Shown one piece after another: positions 31,780 to 42,581 of a stretch of 64,000 nucleotides of DNA. The DNA is from Apiotrichum sp. Y4204 (taxonomy: Eukaryota > Basidiomycota > Tremellomycetes > Trichosporonales > Trichosporonaceae), in the NCBI GenBank assembly GCA_025531455.1, contig JAMYHL010000087.1:62001-126000 (forward strand). The letters are read 5' to 3'. Below the pieces are notes generated by a model. The model was not told where the DNA came from and did not search any database. It was given only the letters and a program-made list of their open reading frames with translations. The position numbers were made by a program, and so were the translations under genes. Each line of letters opens with the position of its first letter. Position 1 is the stretch's first letter.

Positions 31780-34700
31780 CTAGTCGTGGTGGAGGGTATG
31801 GTGGCTGTGGTGGTCGGCGTCCACCGACTCGAGAAAGCTCTTGCTTCCGAACAACGTGCGCGCCGCGGCGAGCAGCTCGTCAATGCTGTTCACAATGTCG
31901 CCGAGCGCCTCGTTCTCCGCCATGCCGTACAGCACCGCGAGGTCGGCAGAGGCGGTCGCGCCAGCAGAGCGGTCTGTCCGCGGGGTGTCGTCCGCAAGCT
32001 CCCCGAGCTGACGGCGGCGGTTTTCACGGGCACGCAGCGTACGGACGCTGTGGGCGTGTTCATCCGTCGCCTCCATTACTTCGCCGAGAGGGACGCGCGG
32101 GGAAGGGAGGAGCTGCGGGAGAGGGGAGCGGGAGCGGAAAGCTTGTCCGCACGCCCAGATGTTGACTAGTACTGCTGAGACGAATTCGCGGCGGATAGGC
32201 AGGACGTCGAGGACGGTCGCTTGCCGCGGGAGGGAGAAGCGCAGAACGCGTACCTCCGTAAATGTCTCGATTAGGCGTTCGGTCGTGTCGATGATCTCCG
32301 AGTAGAGCCGGATCGGGCGCGGGAGGAGGGAGATTTCCTGTTTCTGAATGTCGACGAGCATGCGGCTGCGCTCGATGTGCCGCCGCACCGAGGACTCTAT
32401 TTTGGAGTATTGTTTGCTGTTTGCGCGGTATACGGGTGATGGACGCAGGAGGTCGCGGCTCATGCGGAGGTCTGCGTCAGTCCAGTTCAAGCTTGGTGGC
32501 ACTCACAGTACTCAGTGATCTGATCCATAATGTCGGCGACGGCGACAAAGTACCGCACGCGCGCGTGGATCGGCCACACCCACATGCCGATGAGCACGGC
32601 CGCTGCGATACCAATGACAATCATCACGAAACGCACCCACGCAATCGTGAACTGCGACTTGCCCTCCGTCAGGCCGAGGTACTGGAGGAACACGATCGGG
32701 CCGAGAGTGACACCCCTGCTGTCAGCGCCATTCTTTTCATATACCCACGAAACAATGGCCATGGGCGCGACTTCAGTAAACAGGATAGCGTACGAGATGG
32801 GCACCTGTGCAGCGGTGCACAGCGCCACGAGGCCGTACGGGTTTGCACCTGCGATTTTTGTGAACTAGGGTGAGCCACCACAAAATGAACTGCTGGACCC
32901 ACAATAAATCCCACGAGAGCGCCGATGAATGTCCCGCACATTCGGTAGAAACCGACACGCAGCGTCGCGCCAGTCGTCACCTCCAGGACGTACATGAACG
33001 AGTTAACCATCCACGCGCCACGCCATAGGTCATACCACACCCGGCCAGGATTGCCGGGAGGCAGAAAGGCCGGGAGGGAGAGGAGACTGATGCCGACAGT
33101 CTGCTTGAGTGCAAAATGGACGTGACGGGAATGCTTAAGGCTATGCAACGCGTGAGACACAATCACGCGACCGAGTACCATCCCGCTGCGGTCCCAGACG
33201 GAGCGCCAGGCGACGACGAAGCGGTCGCCAAAGCTCTTGGCGGAGCTCATCCGGGGCCGCGCCTTGCTCGTCTCGCGCGACTCGCGAAGTAGCGCATTCA
33301 CGTAGTCCAGGTCCTCGCCGTCATTGTACCTATCCGCCTCGTCATCGCCAGTGCCAGTGAGCACCTCGCGGTCGACTGCATGTCAGTTCATTGCTAACTT
33401 GGTAACTGACTTGAAGGAAGGGGCGTGTCGCTCTTCATCGGCGTCCACGGCCAGCTGATAGCGGGTAGAAACCAACGCTTCGGCTTCTGGCTGGTCTGGA
33501 GTTTTGCCGCGTAGTCGAGCAGCATGCGCGTGTCCCGCGCCAAATCCAGGAGGGCTATCATGAAGAAAGCGATGCGGAAGCGGTCCTCGTCGTCAAGCCA
33601 GTCTGCCTCAATTTGATCCGCAAACGTCACACGGATGTCTGTCGGACTCGGCGGCGGGTCCTCATGGTCTAGGATACCGCTCAGCCGTTTCTGGAGGTCG
33701 ACGACAGCGCGATTGAGCTGCGACTTGAGCTCGGGAATAGGTGGGGACGGGTGGCCGTTGCGCCAGTGCCAGTCGCATGCCTCTGTGAGGAGAGCCGATG
33801 CGCCCTGGAACGCAGCGATGATGGCGTCGGTGAGGTTCGAGCAGGTGGCGGAAAGCTTGGAGAGCGCCGCGGACTCGTGTGGCCCGCCACCCGACGTATG
33901 CCGGGACGATTGGTGGCTGTGAGTCGCGACTTTGGACAGTTCATGGACGAGCCGAGTGGGTGAAAGGCTCGTGTCCCGGTGATGGTGGCGAGGGCGGGTG
34001 GGCGTACTGCTGCTGTCCCCCAAGTCGAAGGCTGAGCGCACGCTCATCCGGCTAGAACTCGTGCTGAGGCGCGATCCACTCCTGGTATGGCGCATCGAAC
34101 GCACGGGGCTGTGTGTGCGGCTGAGGTGGTGACTGACAACGGGGGATATGGGGGACGCGTGCGCGCGTTCTAGGGCGTTGCGGATCCGGTCTCCGGGAAC
34201 ATGGCCGGTGGGCATGAGGAGGGCGTTGCGCTGCAGTTTGGCGAATATGCGCGTGATGGGCTTGAGCGATGAGGGCGGGTGGTGCGCGTGCACAATGTCG
34301 AGCGAGTAGGCCGTGTACGCGTGGCGCATCGCCGTGATCTCGGAGCGGAGCTGGCGCGCGAGCGTCTCCTGTCGTGTGCGTTCTGAGGGGCGCTGCTCCT
34401 CCAGCTCCTTGCCCGCCGAGCCCGCAGTCAGAGTCAGCTCGTCCTGCTCCCGCTCGTTATTCCTGTTCTCGTCGGTATCCGGCTCGCAGCCCTCAAAGAT
34501 CATGTGGAGCGAGGTGGGGATCAGCTCGCACATCGTGTCCACCGCCGACGAGATGTGGATTCCAAGCTTCGGTGCGGAAGAGTGTTCGGAGCAGAGCACG
34601 CCAGAAGCTGTCGCAAAGATGTATGCGAAGAGCGTCACAAAGAACTGGTCCAGAAACAGTCGTGCTTTATACTGCTGTTAGCTGAAACAATCGCGATGCC

Positions 34701-35340
34701 AGCTACCTTTGTGATGTCCTGCTCCGAGGTGAGAAGGAAGATAGGGTAGAACATCGCGGCGCGGCACGCGACGTTAAGCCGTGGTGCGTAGCTGCGCAGA
34801 AAACCACCTGGTGTGAGTTCTATTTTTCAGATGAGCACGTACCGCCCAGCGAGAGCACCGCGAGGCCGAGCCCAAGAATAAGACGCGGAACAGGCGTGTC
34901 TGCACCGTAATGTCCTCCGCACCATGCCGCTATTGCAAGAGCAATGGTCGCCCACGCCAGGCCCGCAACTGCGCCCATAAAGTCGATCGCTGCAGAGATT
35001 AGTACCCAGTGTTGCGATAGCGTTCCGCCCGGTGCTCTTGTGCTCACTGTTGTTCTCCACGATCGTGCTGATCCGGCCCTTTGGAAAGTAAAACAAAATG
35101 ACCGAGGTATTAACCAAAAACGCATACCTGGCGTGAGCAAGTACATACCGCGGCGACTTACTCTCCCGCGAGGTTGCTGAGCGGGCGCACGACGATAAAA
35201 ATATAGCTCAGGAAGCCGGCGAGGACCGGGGCGAGGAGCTCGCGGACGATATGGGCCCATGGCGGGAGGCGCGCGCTGAGCGGAAGAACGCGTCGTCGGG
35301 CTGCAGGCGGGTATCCCGCCGGGGCCGCGGGTGGCGGCAT
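31780..35340 (-). CDS. Large multi-pass membrane protein with ArAE_2 / FUSC-type domains (BRE4-like)
   Basis: Eight exons (35340-35162, 35127-35048, 34989-34843, 34807-34707, 34671-33411, 33375-32903, 32864-32507, 32471-31780) encode about 1096 residues. There are two hydrophobic blocks. The first (about 20-200) includes LLAPVLAGFLSYIFIVV, FMGAVAGLAWATIALAIAAW, LILGLGLAVLSLGGFL and FFVTLFAYIFAT. The second (about 640-850) includes VGISLLSLPAFLP, FIGALVGFI, ILFTEVAPMAIVSW and VMIVIGIAAAVLIGMWVWP. Between them is a cytosolic Ser/His/Arg-rich stretch of about 400 residues, and the C-terminal 230 residues are helical and soluble. This order (6-TM N-terminal part, long linker, FUSC-like second part, DUF2421-type tail) is that of fungal putative ER/plasma-membrane transporters related to yeast Bre4. 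Substrate is unknown. Six of the seven introns are 34-38 nt. Domain names come from recalled family patterns. Confidence 0.85.
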
Positions 35341-36308
35341 TATCTGGTGGGGTGAAATGTCAGATGGTGAGTCTGATGTGGAATGTCAGATCAGATATGA
35401 GGAGTCAGAAGTTTGGAGACGGAGGTCGGACGAGCATCATGATGTCGATGGCGGGGGAGGTGAGCGTAGGTTTGTTGATTTTGGACAGAGGATCCAAGGG
35501 TGGATTAAGTGGATTACGAGAGGCTCACGTGGGCTGATTGTCGACGAGTGCTACTTATAGAGCAAAAGGGAGCAAGGCGTAGACAGAGATAGGGGACATC
35601 GAGCAATGAGTTGTGGATCATTTCCAGCTGCCCATGAGTGATACGATGGATTGAGATTAAGGCCTTTTTATCTTATCGAGATGGGAGGAGGCCAGACAGT
35701 CCGCATCGGGCGCCAAAAGGATGGATGGATGGAAACGAGCGAGTGACTCACCAGCCACGGCCCGTTACATATCCGCTCCATCCCTGCGCGGTCTGTGCCA
35801 GCTCATTGCCTGGATGTATCCTTATCTAGACTATACTCGCAGCTGTTCTCTATGCATTGCATCCGTGCGATTGCATCGTGTAGACCCCACCCATCGTGCA
35901 CGGCCGACACGGAACATCGGACTGATCAACTGATGGGGTCGCATGCATCCCGCGTGGATCACCGTTGCCGTGTTATACCGCCGGCAATCTGTCACCCCGG
36001 CGATATGGGGCGCATGACTCCAGGGTGCGGGGAATTCCGGGCCGGCGGCAGAGACGGGCCGGGCGGAGAGCGGGGCGAGATGTTGATGCACGCATGTGCT
36101 GCGAGCTGCGAACGGTGCGAGGAGAGGTGGTCATGACAACACGGCACTGACGACACTGGCCTGTGGGGTTCATGTGGTGCAGCCCTCCCCCCTTCCAGCT
36201 TCCAACCCATCAAAGACGGGCTAGTCGAAGGGGATAGAATAAATAAATACCACAACGGAGATTACACCACTCTTTCCTCCCACTCACTTTTCCCACATCA
36301 TCCACACA
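35341..36308. other. Divergent promoter region between the membrane protein and alcohol dehydrogenase genes
   Basis: About 970 bp. Apart from the TATA-like element near the dehydrogenase and a CT-rich leader (36265-36300), I see no defined feature. Small open frames on both strands are not supported. Confidence 0.5.
36233..36252 (+). promoter_or_regulatory. TATA-like element of the alcohol dehydrogenase gene
   Basis: GATAGAATAAATAAATACC lies about 60-75 bp upstream of the ATG at 36309 and directly before the CT-rich leader, a good TATA candidate (ATAAATAAATA). Confidence 0.5.
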
Positions 36309-37546
36309 ATGTCCGCACCGAAGAACAACAAGGCTACGGGGTACGCCGTCACGGACCCGAAGGACTACCTGAACTTCCAGCTGAAGAGTTACGAGCTCGA
36401 GCCGCTCGCCGACGACCGTATCACGGTGGCTGTCGAGTGCTGCGGCGTGTGTGGTAGCGACCACCACACGATTTCGGGCGGCTGGGGGCCCTGGGAGACC
36501 GAGTTTGTCGTTACGGGCCACGAGGTCGTCGGCCGCGTCGTCGAGGTCGGCAAGAATGTCAAGAGCGTCAAGGTTGGCCAGCGCGTCGGCGTCGGCGCCC
36601 AGGTTGGCAGCTGTGGCGAGTGCCGCTGGTGCAAGAATGACAATGGTGAGTGCGACGAGTGGAGCGAGCGGCAATGCAATGGGTTCGAGGAGGGATGGAC
36701 TCTGGATGCTTCTCTTGTTGCCTTATAAACACCCTCCAATTCCCCCCCCCCCCATGAACATCCACTGATGTCAGAAAACTACTGCCCGGCCGCCGTGCAC
36801 GGCTACAACACGCACTGGCCGGACAAGAGCGAGCACCAGGGCGGGTACTCTACGCACATCCGCGCGCAGGAGATGTTCGTCTTCCCGATCCCCGAGTCGA
36901 TCCCGTCCGAGGATGCGGCGTCGATGCTGTGCGGCGGCCTGACCGTCTTCTCGCCGCTTGTCCGCAACGGCATCGGCAAGGGGTCCAAGGTCGGCGTGGT
37001 CGGACTCGGCGGACTGGGCCACTATGCTGTTCTCTTTGCTGTCGCCCTCGGTGCGGAAGTCACCGTCCTCTCGCGCTCGGACGCCAAGAAGGAGGACGCA
37101 TTGGCCATGGGCGCCAAGCACTTTGTTGCCACGACCCCCGGATTCGAAAAGGACCTGTTCCGCGCCTTTGACGTGATCATCTGCACGTCGAGCAGCTCCA
37201 AGCTCCCGATCGACGAGCTGCTTACCTGCGTCGACGTCGGCAAGCGCCTCGTCTTTGTCGGCCTCCCCGAGGAGGGCCTCGCGAACATTACGAGCCAAAG
37301 CCTCATGGTTGGTGGGACGAGCATCGGCTCGGGCCATATCGGGTGCCGCACCGAGGCGCTGCGCATGCTCGATATCGCCGCCGAGCAAAAGGTCAAGCCG
37401 TGGATCAACGTCATTCCCATGAAGGACGCCGCCAAGGCCATCAAGGCCATCGAGGACTCGAGCGTGCGCTACCGCACCATTCTTGTGAGTGTTGAGTGGA
37501 TAATGTCGCTGACGAGCAGACGCAGGACATTGAGCCTGTCAAGTAA
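36309..37546 (+). CDS. Zinc-dependent alcohol dehydrogenase, cinnamyl-alcohol / ADH6-ADH7 type
   Basis: Three exons (36309-36645, 36775-37484, 37520-37546) encode 357 residues. Catalytic-zinc ligands are visible: Cys48 in CCGVCGSDHH and His71-Glu72 in VTGHEVVG. The four structural-zinc cysteines are C102, C105, C108 and C116 (SCGECRWCKNDNENYC), the last joined across intron 1. The cofactor fold shows VGVVGLGGLGHYAVLFAVALGAEVTVLSRS, with Ser-Arg-Ser after the strand, which fits NADPH use. The end, VRYRTILTQDIEPVK, is a typical tail of this group. Such enzymes reduce a broad range of aliphatic and aromatic aldehydes in the cytosol. The last intron is 35 nt and the final exon only 27 nt. Intron 1 has 12 consecutive C residues shortly before its acceptor. 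Confidence 0.94.
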
Positions 37547-37815
37547 GGGGTGGAGAAAAGGGGATGGTGCGGGGATAGCTTGTCTGAGAATGCACATTAT
37601 ATAGGTCGGCAGCTTTAGCAAAGACGACCTCACCGGTCGGCGAAGAGGGTCCACATGTCTTTCTGCTTGCAGTTACTGATAGGGGACACCATCATATTTA
37701 CATGGGCTGCCCTGCTCGCTCGTGATCTCATGTAACACCTCAGTAAATCCTGATGCGGGCCGTAAGCCCAGCCCATGGGTCCATCACAACAATACAGAAC
37801 ACTACATCTAATACA

Positions 37816-38891
37816 CTACTTCTTCTTCTTGATGCCGAGGATCTTCTGCATGTCGTTACGCTTTCGCTTCGCCGCCGCAGGCGGCGGCATCGCGGGCGCG
37901 GGCGCAGTGAGGCCCTTGGCAGCAAGCAGCGAGTCGACAGTCGGCTCTCCAGCAGCCAGCGGCGCCGTGCGCTTGACGGTAATTTTCCTTTCTGCTCCCT
38001 CTGCCTCTTCGTCATCAGCCACGGCGGCCTTGGGCTTGGGCGGCGCGATTTTCGCAAAGTACTGCGCGACGAGCTCGTCGTCCTCTGCGTCCTCGGCAGC
38101 GCGGCGCTCCTCGGCCTCTTTATCCTCCTTCTCGGCATGCAGGGCGGCGAGGAGCGCGGTCGGGTCGTCGGCGATTTTCGAGGTTTCCACCCGAGCATTC
38201 CGCTGCCTCAGCCCCGAAAGCTGGTCCATGACCTCCATCTCGTGCCGCGCGGCCTCCTGGCTCCGTTCCAGGTCGGCCATTGCGTCGCGCTCGCGCCGCG
38301 CTTCCCGGTCGTTCCCCTCAGAATCGTACTCCTCATCGTCATCCGCCCCGGGAAGCTGGCCCAGCTTGCCTGTCGGGTCGTTCTCCTTCCAGTTGTCAAA
38401 GTTGCGCGTGGCGCCGTGCTCGGGAACGAAATCGCCATTCTTCGGGTCCGTCTTGAACGTGATTTCCGAGGAACACACTGGGCATTTCTGCGTATTAGTC
38501 AACAGACTCTGGAGGGAGATTTGCAGATGCACAGCACAAGTCAACCATCTGCAGTGACACACTCACAATGTAGAAGCGGAACACCTTGATGCCCAGGTAC
38601 TCTCCTCCGACGTCCGTCTCCTTGCGCGCATTGAACTTTTTCCCGCGATCTAAAATGTCAGCTTCAACCCCAAATGCACCATCTCTATTTGCCTCTACTC
38701 ACAGATGTACTCTCCGCATTTCACACAGCGCATAGAGTACGGCGCCATGAGACGCACAGTCATCTGCGTGTTCTTGTTGATCCCCTTCCGGCGCTTGATC
38801 TTGGACGGATCAAAGTCCGGGGGATAGCTGCCGTCAGCACTGTAAGGTAAGAAGACACGTACTATTTCTGGAGCACCTTGCGTTCGGACAT
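37816..38891 (-). CDS. YJU2: Splicing factor YJU2 (CWC16/CCDC94 family)
   Basis: Four exons (38891-38863, 38827-38703, 38649-38567, 38487-37816) encode 302 residues. The start [22 protein letters not shown] is the family signature. It is followed by the zinc-binding Cys pairs in [21 protein letters not shown] and [33 protein letters not shown], both diagnostic for Yju2. The C-terminal half is charged and coiled-coil-like and ends in a basic nuclear-localisation-type tail ([17 protein letters not shown]). Yju2 joins the spliceosome with Prp19-complex proteins and promotes step-one branching. The third and fourth exons join within FYI/KCPVC. Convergent with the alcohol dehydrogenase, with about 270 bp between. 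Confidence 0.95.
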
Positions 38892-39549
38892 TTTGGCTGG
38901 GGTTTCGGGGGGAGAGAGTGGATGATGAAGCAGAGGTTGATGTCGGCGGCGAGATGAATGTTGGCGACGAGGGGATGGAGTTCTGGGTGGCTGTGTGCCG
39001 GGTGGCAAAGTGGATTTTTACTCCCGCAGTGGAACCCCCAGGACCCATGAACCATAATACATCTTCATCGCCACACCGTCTCCAGTAAGACTCGGTGTTG
39101 CACTCAATGATCCACAGCATACAGAGCTTGCAGAGACCATGTCCTAATGCAGTAGATACGCACGAGGGCTGACGAAAGTTTCCCCCCAGCGTGGCCACAG
39201 CGCCACGGCTGTCAGCTGTCAGGAGTGTCGACTGTCGGGATCTCCCTCCTGCCACTTTGCGTACAACTACTCGTGTCAAGCATGTCGGAGCTCGGAGACC
39301 CCATTTCGAGCCACTTCACATCGACAGCTCCCTGTGTAGATCACAGACAAGGAGCATTTCGTGGCTCTCATTCCGCTAACTTGCCAACGCTCACCTGCTG
39401 ACCGTTAATAACTGATCTCAAGTTTTTGGCGGTCTGCCCAACAGGACTCTCCTCTGACGTTCACTGACTGCCACTGCAACACCTTTCATTCTCACTTATG
39501 GTCCTTACTGCATCTAACCTTCCCAATCAGCTACCCATTACATCGTACT
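38892..39549. other. Intergenic region (YJU2 promoter; 3' flank of betaine-aldehyde dehydrogenase)
   Basis: About 660 bp. Nothing beyond a weakly CT-rich YJU2 leader on the minus strand (38892-38960) can be supported. Confidence 0.5.
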
Positions 39550-39889
39550 CTAGAGCTTACAAAATACGCCGGCGCACGCGCCGCGGCCGAGCTGGACGAG
39601 CGTGCTCTTCGTGCGGGTGTACGCCATGATGCCCTCGTGGCCGTTCTCGACTCCGATGCCGCTCATCTTCCACCCGCCGACAGGCATTTCGGCAGGCGAC
39701 TCGCCCCACGTGTTGATCCATGTGATGCCGGCCTGGAGCTCGCTGACGAGGTAATTCGCGAGGCCAATGTCCGTGCCGACCACACCGGCGGCGAGACCCA
39801 TCGGCGTGTCGTTTGCGCGCTCGAGCAGCTGCGCCACCCACTCCTCCTGCGTCTTGCCCTTGGTCGAGTACGGCAGAATGGCCATCACG

Positions 39890-39921
<32 letters not shown>

Positions 39922-41088
39922 CTCGTCCGTGCAGTTTGTGAACACGACCGGCGGGACCCAGAAGCCGTTCGGTGTCGGTTTGGTCTTTTGCGCCTCGGCC
40001 GCACCGTCATACAGCACTTTTGCGCGGTCGACATTCTTCCCGTGCGCAATGTACTCGTCGACCTTGGCCTTGTGCGCCTTGCTCACCACGGGGCCAAAGT
40101 TGGTGTCCTTGTCCATCGGCATGCCCATGCGGATACCCTCGCGGCACCGCTTGGCGATCGCCTCCTCGACGGCCTGGAGGAGTGTGTCGGGGACGAAGAC
40201 GCGTGTGCCGTTCGTGCACACCTGTCCTGTCGAGTAGAAGTTGGCCATCATCGCGACGTCGGCGGCCTCATCGACGTCCGCATCCGGGAGGACGAGCAGC
40301 GGGCTCTTGCCGCCCAGCTCCATCGTCACGCTCTTCATGTCGCGCGCGGCCGCGGCAGCGACCTTGGATCCTGTCGAAACCTGGCCGGTGAAGCTGACTT
40401 TGGCGATCCCGGGGTGAGCCGTGAGCGGGGCGCCGCACGACGGTCCGTCGCCATACACGACGTTGAAGACGCCCTTGGGAAGGCCCGCCTCGATGAAGAT
40501 CTCCGCAAGCGCGTTCCCGTGCAGGGGAGTCACTTCGCTCGGCTTGTACACCATTGTGTTTCCCGCCGCGAGACACGCAGCGCTCTTCCACAGCGCAATC
40601 TGGATAGGGTAGTTCCACGCGCCGATACCGGCACACACGCCAAGCGGCTCGTGCACCGTGTGGATCGTCGCGCCGCTCTCTCCCGGCCGGAGCACCGTCG
40701 TCTTGCCGTCGAGGCCACCAGATGCGACATAGTACGCATAGTACTCGAGCACATCCGCGCCAGTGACAATGTCGACTGCCGAAGTCTCGCTCCACGACTT
40801 GCCGGTGTCGAGCGTCTCGGTGCGTGCGAGGTCGTCGTTACGTTCCCGGAGCAGCGCAACCGCCTTGAGGAGGATCCTCGCGCGCTCCATCGGCGGCGTG
40901 CGCGACCACCCGCGGAACGCCTCCTGTGCCGTCTCGACAGCGGCATCGAGCTGCGCCGCCGTGGTCGTGTACACGGTCGCGACAGGTTCTCCTGTCGCCG
41001 GGTCGATCGCCTGGAACGGCGCGCCCGCCTCGTCCTCGGAATGTGCCCGGCCGCCGTAAAAGGTGTAGATCTCGCGCGCGAATGTCAT
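39550..41088 (-). CDS. Betaine-aldehyde dehydrogenase with peroxisomal-type C-terminus
   Basis: A single intronless frame of 512 residues. Aldehyde-dehydrogenase landmarks: GVCAGIGAWNYPIQIALWK, NTMVYKPSEVTPL, the cofactor loop SFTGQVSTGSKV, catalytic Glu257 in MELGGKSPL, catalytic Cys291 in STGQVCTNGTRVFV, and REEIFGPVMAILPY. Several of these (GAWNYPIQIA, STGQVCTNGTRVFV, TWGESPAEMPVGG) are the patterns of bacterial and fungal betaine-aldehyde dehydrogenases, which oxidise betaine aldehyde to glycine betaine with NAD(P). The last three residues are CKL, which fits the peroxisomal signal pattern [SAC][KRH][LM]. It is divergent from a choline oxidase 1.5 kb away, the enzyme that makes its substrate. 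The lack of introns is unusual here. Substrate rests on similarity and context. Confidence 0.93.
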
Positions 41089-42581
41089 TTTTGGTTTTGG
41101 TTTGGGAAAGAAGTGGAGAATGATGATGAGATGACAACAGAGTGTGCGGCCGAGCGGAATTCAGTCTCGATCTCTCGCCAAGCACATGGTCTTGGTAATC
41201 TACGGCCTCGTGATCCAACAATCGGAGCCATGGAGCCAGGAGGGCAGGAGGCACCGAGGCACTCGTGAAGCTTGCCGCGCGTATTCCACGCTCTCCACGC
41301 TCCGCACAGTCTAGCAGTCTCCACCATCTCCACCTTGTCATGGTCATAATCCCATGCACTCGGCCACCAGGTGTGTCGCCCTCTGACAGCGACCCTGCCC
41401 AGACATGAATTGCGGCCGCGCCGCAACACGCCCCCGACGTCATCCAAGAGAAAAATTATCTCGGACACGGCAAAAAAAAAATAAAAACAATCATCGCTGC
41501 AGAAAAAATTATCGCGGACCTGCAGGGCTGCTCGGGATAACAAGCTCCACGACTCCAGCGGCCAGCGGCCCAGTGCGGCTCTATCGTGTGCCTTGCTGCA
41601 GACAAGCCTTGAAAAGCTTTTGCCAGTCGGAGCCGTTCTCGTAAGCAGCCTTGGGAGAGTCGGGGTGAGCGTGCACTTTTTCTCTGTCCATTTTTTCTGC
41701 TGCACACGATTGTCGCACTATCACGCCTCCATTCCGACAATGACGTTGGCCGCGGCGCCACCTCGTCGGGCGGATCATGTGATTCGTGCGTTTCGCAGCA
41801 CCTGCAGCACTACTAGCACCAGCTCGTGTGCGTATCATGGCAACCCCGTCCGCTCACAAGCTCGCACGCGGGGGCAGGACAAAAGGCACTTTGCTGTCTG
41901 TACCCTCGGCAGATGCTCGGGCCGTGCCCCCCGGAAGCCGTGCACCGCGACTCGTGCTCGTATCGGAGTGCGGGTGCGGTGTATGGCCCTAATCTCCCTG
42001 CTATCGATAATAAAACCGCAACCCAATCCAAGAAAGGCCGAAACCACAGGAGCACGTACGCCAGGAGGAGCATCCGAGGCACAGCGCAAGATCGCCAGAC
42101 ATCCGGCACAGCCGCAAGGACCCCAAGACTGTACGAGACGGCACAGGGGCAGGGGCAGCTGGCGAGCAGGGGGGAGCAGGGAGCAGGAGGGAGCGAGCGT
42201 GCAGGGGATAACTGCTGGGCAATGTCAGGGGCCCGTCGATTGAACAGTAGCAGAAGCAGTACACTGATTGATCACCTTGCTGTTTGTAGCGCGCTGTTCC
42301 ACCCGCCGGGAACGGATATCGGAGATGCCCCCGATTTTTTCTTGCTTGGTTCCTCCTTGGAATGCTTGGGTTCTTGGGTCTGACTTGGGGTGCCAGCTGT
42401 ATGAGATGCGGGCCAGCGCACCCGGGCTACGCTTCAGGTGGTGCAACAGCAGCAGCTCCGGCCTGTGTCTGTGTACCGCCAGCTGTGTGCTCCCCACCGT
42501 GGGCGCCGCACATATAGGCGCCCTCGCTACCTCGACTGTCTCCCTCCATACCCCCCCTCATCCGATCCAAAACATCTCACC
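41089..42581. promoter_or_regulatory. Shared upstream region of the betaine-aldehyde dehydrogenase / choline oxidase pair
   Basis: About 1.5 kb separate the two divergent start codons. ACATATAGGCG at 42510-42520 is a TATA candidate about 65 bp before the choline oxidase ATG. A run of ten A (41472-41481) and a second A/T-rich patch (41500-41515) lie about 400 bp upstream of the dehydrogenase. No gene is seen in the region. Joint regulation is inferred only from the arrangement. Confidence 0.45.

Noticed and set aside
39637..41268. 543-codon plus frame opposite the betaine-aldehyde dehydrogenase
   Set aside because: Mirror of a GC3-rich gene. The dehydrogenase on the other strand has all catalytic motifs.
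42438..42581. N-terminal extension of choline oxidase
   Set aside because: No ATG in the extension, it crosses the TATA candidate, and the protein from 42582 already matches the family length.
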